Shown here: in pieces, positions 54,716 to 62,708 of the stretch
Numbering within the stretch: position 1 is the first letter of the stretch
Layout: every line of letters begins with the position of its first letter
NCBI RefSeq assembly: GCF_900090275.1
Contig: NZ_LT607755.1
Coordinates: forward strand, 6,820,001 to 6,884,000
Direction: 5' to 3'
DNA from: Micromonospora zamorensis
Lineage (GTDB): Bacteria > Actinomycetota > Actinomycetes > Mycobacteriales > Micromonosporaceae
DNA: 64,000 nt
The notes under the pieces: model-generated
Databases searched by the model: none
What the model was told of the DNA's origin: nothing
What the model saw: only the letters and a program-made list of their open reading frames with translations
Program-made: the position numbers and the translations under genes

Positions 54716-55684
54716 CGGCGACTCACGTCGTCCGGATGCCGCCAACCGCTCAGCGAGTGCGACGACACGGTCGCGGAGTTCGTCCGGGCGTTCGATGACG
54801 AACGGCAGGTCGAGCGCGGCGAGCACACCGGGTAACCAGTCGAGACTCTCTGCCCGGATCTCCACGTCCTGCCAGCCTTCGTCCGCACCCTCCCGCACCT
54901 CGGCGACGCTGGCCGGTAGCTGCCTGCGGATCTGCTCAGGTGTTCCTTGTATCCGTAGCGACACCGCATGCTGGTAGGGCGCCTGTGCCATCGAGGTGAG
55001 GAGGTGCCCTGCCGGATCGTTCCCGGCGGGCGGCTCGAACGAGCCGGGCAGCGTTCTCGCGTCCGCGATGCGGTCGAGCCGAAGGGTTCGATCCTCACCG
55101 ATATCCGGATCGGCCCCGATGACATACCACCGGCCCGCATGGTTGACCAGCCCGAACGGATGCAGGGCGCGGACGCTACGCCTGCCGTTGCGCGAGGTGT
55201 ACTGGAGTGAGATCGGCCGCTGCTGGCGGACCGCCTCGGCGACGGTGAGTAGTACATCTGCCTGCGGCGCAGGGAAGTCGTCGGGTTCGGTGGTGAAGGC
55301 TAGGGACTGGAGTACGGCGTCCAGCCGGTCCGCGATCCGCGACGGCAGGACGCGCCGGATTTTCGCGGCGGCAGTCTCACCCGCCGTACCTGTAGCCGTC
55401 GCCAGCCCGGCACGGCGGCCGGCAACCAGGCCGAGCAGGACGGCCAAGGCTTCGTCGTCGCTGAACATCAGCGGCGGCAGACGATAGCCGGCGGCGAGCC
55501 GATACCCGCCGTAGCGACCGCGCACCGACTCCACTGGCACGTCGAGGTCGACCAGGTGACTCACATAGCGCCGCACCGTGCGCGGTTCGACACCGAGGCG
55601 CTCGGCAAGCTCGGCCATTGTCCGGACACCGCCGGACTGCAAGAGCCCCAGCAGTGCGAGCACCTGGGCTGTCGGTCGTGCCAT
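54710..55684 (-). CDS. WYL domain-containing helix-turn-helix regulator (YafY-like)
   Basis: A 324-residue regulator with an N-terminal HTH_11 (LAERLGVEPRTVRRYVSHLV), a WYL domain (LHPFGLVNHAGRWYVIGADP and RTLRLDRIADARTL) and a C-terminal WCX-like extension. The WYL domain is thought to sense nucleic acids or small ligands. ATG 55684 is 6 nt downstream of TAGGTT on the minus strand, consistent with a leaderless transcript whose -10 box lies inside a 45-bp palindrome. Divergent from a VOC gene, which it probably represses. Confidence 0.9.
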   Translation of the reverse strand: MARPTAQVLALLGLLQSGGVRTMAELAERLGVEPRTVRRYVSHLVDLDVPVESVRGRYGGYRLAAGYRLPPLMFSDDEALAVLLGLVAGRRAGLATATGTAGETAAAKIRRVLPSRIADRLDAVLQSLAFTTEPDDFPAPQADVLLTVAEAVRQQRPISLQYTSRNGRRSVRALHPFGLVNHAGRWYVIGADPDIGEDRTLRLDRIADARTLPGSFEPPAGNDPAGHLLTSMAQAPYQHAVSLRIQGTPEQIRRQLPASVAEVREGADEGWQDVEIRAESLDWLPGVLAALDLPFVIERPDELRDRVVALAERLAASGRRESPS

Positions 55685-55690
55685 GGTCTG

Positions 55691-55735
55691 AACCTAATCC
55701 GAATACTGGACCAGATCTGTCCGGTATTCAGGTTA
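55691..55735. promoter_or_regulatory. Long palindromic operator between the WYL regulator and VOC genes
   Basis: Nested inverted repeats share one centre: AACCT...AGGTT at the ends, then GAATAC (55701-55706) with GTATTC (55724-55729), and GGAC (55708-55711) with GTCC (55719-55722). The centre is near 55715. It overlaps the putative -10 box of the WYL gene and lies about 50 bp before the VOC gene, so binding would affect both divergent transcripts. Confidence 0.7.
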
Positions 55736-55784
55736 GCGTCCTGACGACAGACCGGTCCCGACCGTACTGAGCAGGGAGAAGACA

Positions 55785-56192
55785 GTGGATTTTGTCTCGA
55801 TCCGCATCATCACTGGCGACATCAACCGCCTGGTCGGCTTCTACGAGAAGATCACCGGCGTGCAGGCGGCCTGGGGCAACGAGGACTTCGCCGAGTTGCG
55901 CACTGCCCACGGCACGCTGGCGATTGGCAGTACCCGCACGGTCCCGCTATTCGCGCCAGGGTCGGCCCGCCCGGCCGACAACCACACCGTGATCATCGAG
56001 TTCCTCGTGGCAGACGTGGACGCGCTTTACGAGAAGCTGAAGAACGTGGTGGAGGACTTCGTGAACGAGCCCACGACCATGCCCTGGGGTAACCGAGCCC
56101 TGCTCTTCCGCGACCCCGACGGCAACCTGGTCAACTTCTTCACCCCGGTCGTCGACCGGGTGCAGCGAGCGCGAACGGCGGCCGATCGGTGA
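55785..56192 (+). CDS. VOC family protein (glyoxalase/bleomycin-resistance fold)
   Basis: A 135-residue VOC domain starting at GTG 55785 with GGGAG upstream. It opens VSIRIITGDINRLVGFYEKI and contains HTVIIEFLVADVDALYEKL and ALLFRDPDGNLVNFFTPV, where the family metal-site Glu would be. Instead of Glu the visible strand has Asn/Phe (LVNFF), so metal-dependent catalysis may be absent and ligand binding is possible. Divergent from the WYL regulator across the palindrome; probably its target. Confidence 0.85.
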   Translation: MDFVSIRIITGDINRLVGFYEKITGVQAAWGNEDFAELRTAHGTLAIGSTRTVPLFAPGSARPADNHTVIIEFLVADVDALYEKLKNVVEDFVNEPTTMPWGNRALLFRDPDGNLVNFFTPVVDRVQRARTAADR

Positions 56193-56213
56193 GCTGCCGA
56201 TAGGGTCGGGCAG

Positions 56214-56873
56214 ATGAGTGTCGAGACGGCTCCGCGCCGCCGCCGTTTGGAGCCGGACGCCCGGCGGGGGCAGATCCTGGCGTGTGCGGTCCGGCTGTTC
56301 GGCGAACGCCCGTACGCGGACGTGTCGACCACCGACATCGCCCGGGAGGCCGGTGTCGCTCGCGGCCTGGTCAACCACTACTTCGGTGCCAAGAAGGGCC
56401 TCTACCTGGAGGTCGTCCGGGTCATGGTGACCATCCCGGAGGTCGCCGTGGAGCGCCTGCCCAAGGGGGACCTGCGGACCCGGGTCGACGCCAGCGTCAC
56501 CTGGTTCCTCGACGTGGTGTCCCGGCACAGCACCTCCTGGCTCGCCGCCGTCACCGCCCGGGGGATGGGCGGCGACGCCGACGTCGAGCGGGTGCTCGCC
56601 GAGGCCGAGGAGGTCGCCGCGGACCGGATGCTCGTCGCCGTCGGTCTGGCTGGCCAGGCTGCGCACCACGAGGAGCTTCGCGGCATGGTGCGGGCGTACT
56701 GCGGGTTGGCGACGTCGACCGCCCGGGAGTGGCTACAGCGTGGCGCCCTGACCCGCGCACAGGTGCACCTGCTGCTCACCACCACCCTGCTGACCATCGT
56801 CGAACAGGTCATCCCGCAGGTCATCGCCGATGACGGTCCGACCGGTCGTCGGTGCATTCCGCCTAGGACCTGA
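56214..56873 (+). CDS. TetR family transcriptional regulator
   Basis: A 219-residue TetR-type repressor. The N-terminal HTH is YADVSTTDIAREAGVARGLV followed by NHYFGAKKGLYLEVVR, and the C terminus is a helical ligand-binding domain. TAGGGT at 56201-56206 lies 7 nt before the ATG, suggesting a leaderless transcript. It follows the VOC gene by 21 bp but may have its own promoter. The target is unknown. Confidence 0.9.
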   Translation: MSVETAPRRRRLEPDARRGQILACAVRLFGERPYADVSTTDIAREAGVARGLVNHYFGAKKGLYLEVVRVMVTIPEVAVERLPKGDLRTRVDASVTWFLDVVSRHSTSWLAAVTARGMGGDADVERVLAEAEEVAADRMLVAVGLAGQAAHHEELRGMVRAYCGLATSTAREWLQRGALTRAQVHLLLTTTLLTIVEQVIPQVIADDGPTGRRCIPPRT

Positions 56874-57005
56874 CCCGGGTGGGTGACGCAGGCCATGGAA
56901 GCGATGGCGCGGGTGAAATAGGCATACGAGCTATGGTTATTTCGCTGACCCAGGGGTACGCCAGTGCTTGCGGCACCTGGTTCGTCACATCACCGAGGGG
57001 GACGC

Positions 57006-57854
57006 ATGAACCCATCCGCCCTGTCCTACGAGGTTTTCGTCTCGGATGGTCCGGTTCGAGCGGGTGACCAGCGCATGCCGGACGGCTCGCGGATCCACTG
57101 GAACCCGATCTCGTCCACGCTGATCTTCGGGACCGAGGAGGCGCTCCTCGTGGATCCCCCGTTCACTCACGAGCAGATCGCGACGGTGGGTGACTGGATC
57201 GCACAGTCGGGCAAACGGCTGACCTACATCTACGCCACTCACGGGCACGGCGACCACTGGTTCGGCGCCGGTGAGCTGGTCAAGCGCTTCCCCGGGGCCG
57301 TCACCTACGCGACGCCCGGCACCATCGACGTCATGCGCCAGCAGGCCACCGTCGGGCGGAGCCAGCTGTTCGACCAGGTCTTCCCCGGCCTGATTCCGGA
57401 AACACCGGTCGACGCCGTGCCCGTGCCTGCCGATGGATTCCTGCTCGAGGGCAACCTTATCCAGCCGGTCGAGACCGGGCACACCGACACCGACCAGACG
57501 ACAGTCCTGCACGTCCCGTCGATCGGCCTCGTGGTTGCCGGTGACGTCGTCTACAACGGCGTTCACCAGTACATCGTGGAGACAGCCGACGGTGGCCTGC
57601 GGGAATGGCTCAAGGCTCTCGACCGCGTCGAGGCGCTCGCGCCCCGCGCAGTCGTCGCCGGCCACAAGAACCGCGACCGCCCGGACGACCCGGCCAGCAT
57701 CGATCAGACCCGGAACTACCTGCTGAACGTGGAGCGACTGCTGGCCGAGAAGCCGACTGCCCGAGAGTTCTTCGACGAGATGGTGCGGCTCTACCCAGAC
57801 TGGGTGAATCCGGGACCGGCGTGGTACGGGGCGCTCGCCCTGCTCGGTGAGTGA
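57006..57854 (+). CDS. Metallo-beta-lactamase fold hydrolase
   Basis: A 282-residue MBL-fold protein starting at ATG 57006 behind GAGGGGG. The zinc-binding motif is YATHGHGDHWFGAG (HxHxDH), with the further ligands His in ETGHTDTDQ, Asp in VAGDVVYNGVH and His in VAGHKNRD. The set is consistent with a binuclear hydrolase, such as a lactonase-, glyoxalase II- or sulfatase-like enzyme. It overlaps the downstream ABATE-like gene by 8 nt. The plus-strand gap before it (56874-57005) shows no gene. Confidence 0.9.
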   Translation: MNPSALSYEVFVSDGPVRAGDQRMPDGSRIHWNPISSTLIFGTEEALLVDPPFTHEQIATVGDWIAQSGKRLTYIYATHGHGDHWFGAGELVKRFPGAVTYATPGTIDVMRQQATVGRSQLFDQVFPGLIPETPVDAVPVPADGFLLEGNLIQPVETGHTDTDQTTVLHVPSIGLVVAGDVVYNGVHQYIVETADGGLREWLKALDRVEALAPRAVVAGHKNRDRPDDPASIDQTRNYLLNVERLLAEKPTAREFFDEMVRLYPDWVNPGPAWYGALALLGE

Positions 57855-58521
57855 GCTGACGGTGCCCTCGGTTCCCGACAGCGCGGCAGGTGTGGTGGTC
57901 GCGCCGTGGATCGCCACCGCCAGATACGAGCTGGACCAGGCCCCAGGGGGTCTCGGGCTTGTCCAGGATCTGCTCAACACGATCTCGGCTGGCGTGCCAC
58001 GGCAGGCCGATCTCCTTGACGACCTGACCAGTGCTACCGAGTGGGCACAGCAGGCCGTCGTCCAGTGGTCGACGGCCACCGGGCGGCCGGCACCCGACGT
58101 CACGCTTGACGCTGCGGGACTCCGGGCGCTGCGGATCTTCCGCGAGGAACTGCGGGACGGGATCGACGCCAGACTCCACGTCCCGGCGGAACCTGGGCAA
58201 CCCGGCACCGGGGCGCCGGACCGTGCACCGACCGGGTCCCGGACCAGCGGCGCCACCCTTCGGCTCGATCGGAACGGATCCGTCCACCTCGACCCCGCCG
58301 GGGTCGGAGCCGATCTGCTGATCTCGCTCGTTCTCGCCGCGCTGTTCGAGGCGCAACTCGCCGACGTCGGGCGGCGGATCAAGACCTGCCGCAACCCCCG
58401 CTGCCGGGTGGCGTTCTACGACCGCTCGCGCAACAACAGCGGGGTGTGGCACTCCGTGCGTGTCTGCGGGCACCCGACCAACCTGCGCGCCCACCGCGCA
58501 CGCCAGCGGCAAGCGGATTGA
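57847..58521 (+). CDS. ABATE/CGNR zinc finger-like regulator with altered CGNR motif
   Basis: A 224-residue protein starting at GTG 57847, overlapping the MBL hydrolase stop by 8 nt. The N-terminal ABATE-like helical region (TARYELDQAPGGLGLVQDLL) precedes a C-terminal zinc finger (KTCRNPRCRVAFYDRSRNNS and SVRVCGHPTNLRAHRAR). The usual CGNR sequence after the third Cys is CGHP here, and the expected Trp-Cys is WHS, so metal binding may be altered. CGNR proteins are putative stress regulators. Coupling suggests it controls or co-functions with the MBL enzyme. Confidence 0.8.
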   Translation: MSELTVPSVPDSAAGVVVAPWIATARYELDQAPGGLGLVQDLLNTISAGVPRQADLLDDLTSATEWAQQAVVQWSTATGRPAPDVTLDAAGLRALRIFREELRDGIDARLHVPAEPGQPGTGAPDRAPTGSRTSGATLRLDRNGSVHLDPAGVGADLLISLVLAALFEAQLADVGRRIKTCRNPRCRVAFYDRSRNNSGVWHSVRVCGHPTNLRAHRARQRQAD

Positions 58522-58530
58522 CCTGGCCGG

Positions 58531-59388
58531 TCAGGCGGCGCGGCGTTCGTCGGCCTGGCCGCTGCGCGCGGGTCGGCCGGTACGCGCTGCCGGGGCGGCG
58601 TACCGGTCGGCGGCCTGCGCCGGGTACGACTCGGCGCGGACCACCCGCAGCGACCGGTCCACCTCGTCGGCGCCGAACCGCCAGCGCGACGGCGTCGGTT
58701 GCCGCTGCGGCGCGGGCCCACCGGGGCGCAGACCGGGCCGGGACAGCAGCACGGTGATCAGGTAGCCGACCACCAGGAAGCCGTGGCTTACCAACCGTTC
58801 ACCGCCCACCGAGCCGGTGGCCAGGTCGTTGACCGAGAGCAGCAGCAAGGTGCCGACGAACGCGCTGAGCATCGGCAGCAGCCCGGCCGGCGGGCTGCGA
58901 CGCACCGCCACGAAGAGGAAGCCGGCGCCCACCGCGACGTTCCAGGCGGCTGACTCGTGCCACAGGTGCTGACCGGTGGGGTGCAGGTGATCGGCGGCGG
59001 CGCCCCGGCCCACCTGGGCCAGCCCGAGCACCAACTGCACCGCGCCGAGCAGCCCGAGCGCCGCGCGCAGCCCGGCGACCAGCTTGCCGCGCCCGAACGC
59101 CGCGCGCAGCCCGGCGACCGACCGACCGCCCGCGACCAACCCGCCTCGCCGCCACCACGGCCGACGGGCCGGTGCCGCCGCGATGGCGGCCAGAATCGCC
59201 TCGGTCCGGTCGGGCACGTCGGTGACCAGACGGGTACGAACCCGACGGGTCACCGCAGCCGCCGCCGTGAACCAGGCCCGACAATCGGCACACCCGTCGA
59301 GGTGCCCCTGCACCGCCGTCAGTTCGGCGGCGGTCTCCTCCCCGTCCAACTGCGCGGACAGGACCTCCCGCCACTGCTCACACCCCAT
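58531..59388 (-). CDS. Putative anti-sigma-like membrane protein with zf-HC2 domain
   Basis: A 285-residue protein starting MGCEQWREVLSAQLDGEETA, the common start of anti-sigma zinc fingers, with HxxxCxxC in GHLDGCADCRAWF. The central part has about five hydrophobic helices (residues ~105-215, including an internally repeated GLRAA segment) and a Pro/Arg-rich tail. Most anti-sigma factors have one membrane helix, so this multi-pass form is unusual. No sigma gene adjoins. The start has only a weak ribosome-binding site 13 nt upstream; divergent from the methyltransferase. Confidence 0.72.
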   Translation of the reverse strand: MGCEQWREVLSAQLDGEETAAELTAVQGHLDGCADCRAWFTAAAAVTRRVRTRLVTDVPDRTEAILAAIAAAPARRPWWRRGGLVAGGRSVAGLRAAFGRGKLVAGLRAALGLLGAVQLVLGLAQVGRGAAADHLHPTGQHLWHESAAWNVAVGAGFLFVAVRRSPPAGLLPMLSAFVGTLLLLSVNDLATGSVGGERLVSHGFLVVGYLITVLLSRPGLRPGGPAPQRQPTPSRWRFGADEVDRSLRVVRAESYPAQAADRYAAPAARTGRPARSGQADERRAA

Positions 59389-59460
59389 GTACCGGTAGTC
59401 GCTCCGGGGGCCGCTCCGGTTCCCGGGGACCGTGGCCTGTTGTGGAATACTCGCCCGATC

Positions 59461-60501
59461 ATGACGCGTTACGGCCTGCTGATCCTGCCCGCCACCAACC
59501 GGGTGTACGCCCGCTCCGCCATCGACCTCACCCGGGCCGAGCTGGAGATCTTCGGTCTCTCGGCCCTCGACGGCCAGATCGGCGAGTTGGACACCGAGGT
59601 GGTCGGTGGGGCCTCCTACGTCACGTTCACCGGTGACGGGTTGACCGAGCGGGACCTGACCGTCCTGGGCAATCTCTCCGCCGGGTACGCGCTGTTCGAG
59701 ATCGTCGGTGAGCTGCTGCGCCCGATCGAGTGGAGCCGGCTGGACCGCTACGACGACGACCTGCTCACCATCCAGAAGTACCCGGGCAAGACCAACGAGC
59801 AGTTCACCAAGCTGCTGCTCAACGTCACCCTGCTCGCCTCGGACTGGGCCACCGAGATGACCAGCCGGCGGTTCCGGGTGCTCGACCCGCTCTGCGGCCG
59901 GGGCACCACACTCAACCAGGCGCTGATGTATGGCTTCGACGCCGCCGGGATCGAGCGCGACCAGAAGGACGTCGAGGCGTACCGGGCGTTCATCACCACC
60001 TGGCTGAAGCAGAAGCGGGTCAAGCACCGGGTGCTGGAGTCCGGACCGGTGCGGCGGGAGCGCAAGGTGGTCGGCCGGCGGGTGCGGATCGAGCTGGCGC
60101 CGACCCGCGAGGAGCACAAGGCCGGTCAGACCCAACTGCTGGACGTGGTCAACGCCGACACCGCCCGCTCGGCGGAGTTCTTCCGCCCGGAGACCGTCGA
60201 CCTGGTCGTCGCCGACGCGCCATACGGCGTGCAGCACGGCAGCCGTACGGCCGAGAAGGGCCTGACCCGTGATCCGCTGGCGTTGCTCGCGGACGCCGCG
60301 CCGGTCTGGGCGCGGTTGCTGCGTCCCGGCGGTGCGCTCGGAATCTCCTGGAACACCCACGTCGCCAGTCGCGAGGACGCGGCGGCGGCGTTGGCCGACG
60401 CCGGGCTGACCGTGGTCGACGCCGAGCCCTACCGCGCGCTGCGGCACCGGGTCGACCAGTCGATCATGCGCGACGTGCTGGTGGCCCGCCGCCCGGCCTG
60501 A
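59461..60501 (+). CDS. TRM11/UPF0020-like methyltransferase
   Basis: A 346-residue protein. The N-terminal ~130 residues form an alpha/beta region (THUMP-like position). SAM motif I is VLDPLCGRGTTLNQALMYGF, and the catalytic motif IV is VADAPYGVQHG, the DxPY-type of the TRM11/UPF0020 tRNA or rRNA guanine-N2 group with Ala in place of the usual Pro. C-terminal GALGISWNTHVASREDAAAA completes the Rossmann core. Likely RNA substrate; the target is unknown. ATG 59461 has no Shine-Dalgarno. Confidence 0.85.
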   Translation: MTRYGLLILPATNRVYARSAIDLTRAELEIFGLSALDGQIGELDTEVVGGASYVTFTGDGLTERDLTVLGNLSAGYALFEIVGELLRPIEWSRLDRYDDDLLTIQKYPGKTNEQFTKLLLNVTLLASDWATEMTSRRFRVLDPLCGRGTTLNQALMYGFDAAGIERDQKDVEAYRAFITTWLKQKRVKHRVLESGPVRRERKVVGRRVRIELAPTREEHKAGQTQLLDVVNADTARSAEFFRPETVDLVVADAPYGVQHGSRTAEKGLTRDPLALLADAAPVWARLLRPGGALGISWNTHVASREDAAAALADAGLTVVDAEPYRALRHRVDQSIMRDVLVARRPA

Positions 60502-60551
60502 CCCGGCCCACTGCCCGGCCCGCCGCCCGGCCTGAACGGCCTCGCCCCCCG

Positions 60552-60581
60552 CCATGCGCCACCCATTTGGGTCGCGCATGG
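60552..60581. terminator. Hairpin after the TRM11-like gene
   Basis: CCATGCGC-CA-CCCA-TT-TGGG-TC-GCGCATGG forms a 12-bp stem with a 2-2 internal loop. It may be a terminator, lying 51 bp after the methyltransferase stop, or part of a repeat element with the next palindrome. Confidence 0.55.
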
Positions 60582-60595
60582 TCTCTCTCGTCTGT

Positions 60596-60666
60596 CCTTT
60601 GCTCTGCACCCGCGGAGGCGACACTCACGCTCTGTAGCTGGTGCCTCCGCGGGTGCAGAGCAAAGG
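60596..60666. repeat. Long perfect inverted repeat, 24-bp arms
   Basis: Arms 60596-60619 and 60643-60666 are perfectly complementary over 24 bp with a 23-nt loop. The CTCTGCACCCGCGGAGGC core is uncommon for a terminator and resembles dispersed palindromic repeats seen in actinomycete intergenic DNA. It could also terminate transcription from either side. The function is unknown. Confidence 0.8.
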
Positions 60667-60878
60667 GGGCGGACAACAGGCCTTGGCCTCGCCGACGGTC
60701 CAGGGCCTGTGCCGCATTTCACCTGTTCAGTGCATGGGTGTGAAAACCACGTCAAGAAAAGGTTCGGCTCCGTCATGGTCGCGTTATGACCCCTGCCGAC
60801 CGGTGGGTGGTGGGGCTTTGATTGCCCGGCGCGACCGGAAGGCGGTCGCGACGAACCTTTCCGGTATGAGGAGTCAGC

Positions 60879-60962
60879 GTGTCTGACGTGGTGTTCGTGG
60901 TCCTGACGGTGGTGCTGTTCGCAGTGCTCGCCCTGGTGGTCCGGGCGGTGGAGAAGCTGTGA
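60879..60962 (+). CDS. 27-residue membrane peptide preceding kdpF
   Basis: GTG 60879 has GAGGAG 5 nt upstream and encodes 27 residues starting [20 protein letters not shown], a single membrane helix with a charged end (VEKL). The stop overlaps the kdpF start by GTGA (60959-60962), so it is part of the kdp operon. It resembles KdpF in design and may be a second small subunit or regulator of the Kdp ATPase. Such peptides are commonly missed by automated annotation. Confidence 0.75.
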   Translation: MSDVVFVVLTVVLFAVLALVVRAVEKL

Positions 60963-61048
60963 ACGCGGTCAACGCCGTCGGTCTGGTGCTCGCGATCGTC
61001 CTGGGCGCGTTCCTGTTGTTCGCCCTGCTGTTTCCGGAGCGCTTCTGA
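60959..61048 (+). CDS. kdpF: Potassium-transporting ATPase small subunit KdpF
   Basis: A 29-residue single-helix peptide ([20 protein letters not shown], then ALLFPERF). The ALLFPERF ending is the hallmark of actinobacterial KdpF, which stabilises the KdpFABC complex in the membrane. The start overlaps the 27-aa frame (GTGA) and the stop overlaps the kdpA ATG (ATGA), showing tight coupling. Confidence 0.9.
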   Translation: MNAVNAVGLVLAIVLGAFLLFALLFPERF

Positions 61049-62703
61049 TGACCATGACAACAGCGGGCGTCATCTTCATCGTGACGCTGGTGGCGGCCCT
61101 CGTCGCCGTCTACAAGCCGTTCGGCGACTACATGTTCCGGGCGGTCGCCGGGACGAAGCAGTCGCGGGTCGAGCGGGGAATCTTCCGCCTGATCGGGGTC
61201 AACCCGGCCGCCGAGCAGACCTGGGGGGTGTACGCCCGCAGCGTGCTCGCGTTCTCCGCGGTCTCGCTCCTGTTCCTGTACCTGTTCCAGCGCGTACAGA
61301 ACCATTTGTGGCTGTCCCTGGGCTTCGACCCGGTGGTGCCGCACGGTGCGTGGAACACTGCCGTGTCGTTCGTGACCAACACCAACTGGCAGTCGTACTC
61401 GGGTGAGTCGACCATGGGTCACCTGGTGCAGATGGCCGGCCTGGCCGTGCAGAACTTCGTATCTGCGGCGGTCGGCATCGCGGTGGCGGTCGCCCTGGTA
61501 CGCGGCTTCGCCCGCAGCCGCACCGGGCAGCTCGGCAACTTCTGGGTCGACCTGACCCGGATCGTGCTGCGGATCCTGCTGCCGATCGCCGTGCTCGGCG
61601 CCATCGCGCTGATGATCGGCGGCGTGGTGCAGAACCTCTCCGGCGGCACCGACGTGAGCACGCTGACCGGTGGCACCCAGACCATCACCGGTGGTCCGGT
61701 CGCCAGCCAGGAAGTGATCAAGGAGCTGGGCACCAATGGTGGCGGCTTCTACAACGTCAACAGCGCCCACCCGTTCGAGAACCCCACCAGCTGGACGAAC
61801 TGGCTGGAGATCTTCCTGATCTTCCTGATCCCGTTCAGCCTGCCCCGGGTCTTCGGCCGGATGGTGGGGCAGAACCGGCAGGGCTACGCCATCGCCGCGG
61901 TGATGGGCATCCTCGCGTTCATCAGCGTCGTCATCACCAACGTCTTCGAGCTGGCCGGCCACGGCACGGTGCCACAGGCGGTCGGCGCGGCCCTGGAGGG
62001 CAAGGAGGTGCGGTTCGACGTGTCGAACTCGGCCACCTTCGCCGCCGCCACCACGCTGACCTCGACCGGTGCGGTCAACTCGTTCCACGACTCGTTCACC
62101 TCACTCGGCGGCATGATGACCATGGTCAACATGATGCTCGGCGAGGTCGCGCCGGGCGGCACTGGCTCCGGGCTGTACGGCCTGCTCATACTCGCGGTGA
62201 TCACGGTCTTCGTGGCTGGCCTGATGGTGGGTCGCACCCCGGAGTACCTGGGTAAGAAGATCGGGTCGCGGGAGATCAAGTTCGCCTCGCTCTACTTCCT
62301 GATCACGCCGATCCTGGTGCTCGTCGGCACGGCGGCCGCGTTCGCCACCGGAAACAACTCCACGGCGCTCAACGTCGGCCCGCACGGCCTCTCCGAGGTG
62401 CTGTACGCGTTCACCTCGGCCAGCAACAACAACGGCTCAGCCTTCGGCGGCATCACTGTCAACACCACCTGGTGGGACACCGCGCTCGGGTTGTGCATGC
62501 TGCTGGGCCGATTCCTGCCGCTCATCTTCGTGCTCGCGTTGGCCGGCTCGCTGGCCCGCCAGGCACCCACCCCCGCGTCCGAGGGCACTCTGCCGACCCA
62601 CCGACCGCTGTTCATCGGCATGGTCGTCGGCGTCACGGTGGTCCTCGTCGCGCTGACCTTCCTGCCCGCGCTCGCGCTCGGCCCGCTGGCAGAGGGGCTC
62701 TGA
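61048..62703 (+). CDS. kdpA: Potassium-transporting ATPase subunit KdpA
   Basis: A 551-residue K+-selective channel-like subunit with about ten membrane helices. Its four selectivity-filter loops are recognisable: [30 protein letters not shown], a third near [20 protein letters not shown], and [16 protein letters not shown]. KdpA binds K+ outside and passes it to KdpB. ATG 61048 overlaps the kdpF stop. Confidence 0.96.
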   Translation: MTMTTAGVIFIVTLVAALVAVYKPFGDYMFRAVAGTKQSRVERGIFRLIGVNPAAEQTWGVYARSVLAFSAVSLLFLYLFQRVQNHLWLSLGFDPVVPHGAWNTAVSFVTNTNWQSYSGESTMGHLVQMAGLAVQNFVSAAVGIAVAVALVRGFARSRTGQLGNFWVDLTRIVLRILLPIAVLGAIALMIGGVVQNLSGGTDVSTLTGGTQTITGGPVASQEVIKELGTNGGGFYNVNSAHPFENPTSWTNWLEIFLIFLIPFSLPRVFGRMVGQNRQGYAIAAVMGILAFISVVITNVFELAGHGTVPQAVGAALEGKEVRFDVSNSATFAAATTLTSTGAVNSFHDSFTSLGGMMTMVNMMLGEVAPGGTGSGLYGLLILAVITVFVAGLMVGRTPEYLGKKIGSREIKFASLYFLITPILVLVGTAAAFATGNNSTALNVGPHGLSEVLYAFTSASNNNGSAFGGITVNTTWWDTALGLCMLLGRFLPLIFVLALAGSLARQAPTPASEGTLPTHRPLFIGMVVGVTVVLVALTFLPALALGPLAEGL

Positions 62704-62708
62704 CCATC

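Larger units (their letters stand above)
60502..60878. other. Intergenic region with two palindromes, then the kdp promoter region
   Basis: No credible gene is present in this 377-bp stretch. It holds an imperfect hairpin (60552-60581) and a perfect long inverted repeat (60596-60666), then about 210 bp, partly AT-richer, leading to the kdp genes. KdpE-type operators were sought but not identified. The kdp transcript start is probably in the second half. Confidence 0.7.

Noticed and set aside
59040..59120. Repeated GLRAA segment in the zf-HC2 protein as a mobile repeat
   Set aside because: It is a short imperfect in-frame duplication within a membrane-helix region, better explained by local slippage.
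60667..60878. KdpE operator upstream of kdp
   Set aside because: The region is only partly AT-richer; no convincing T-rich KdpE box or direct repeat could be defined by eye.
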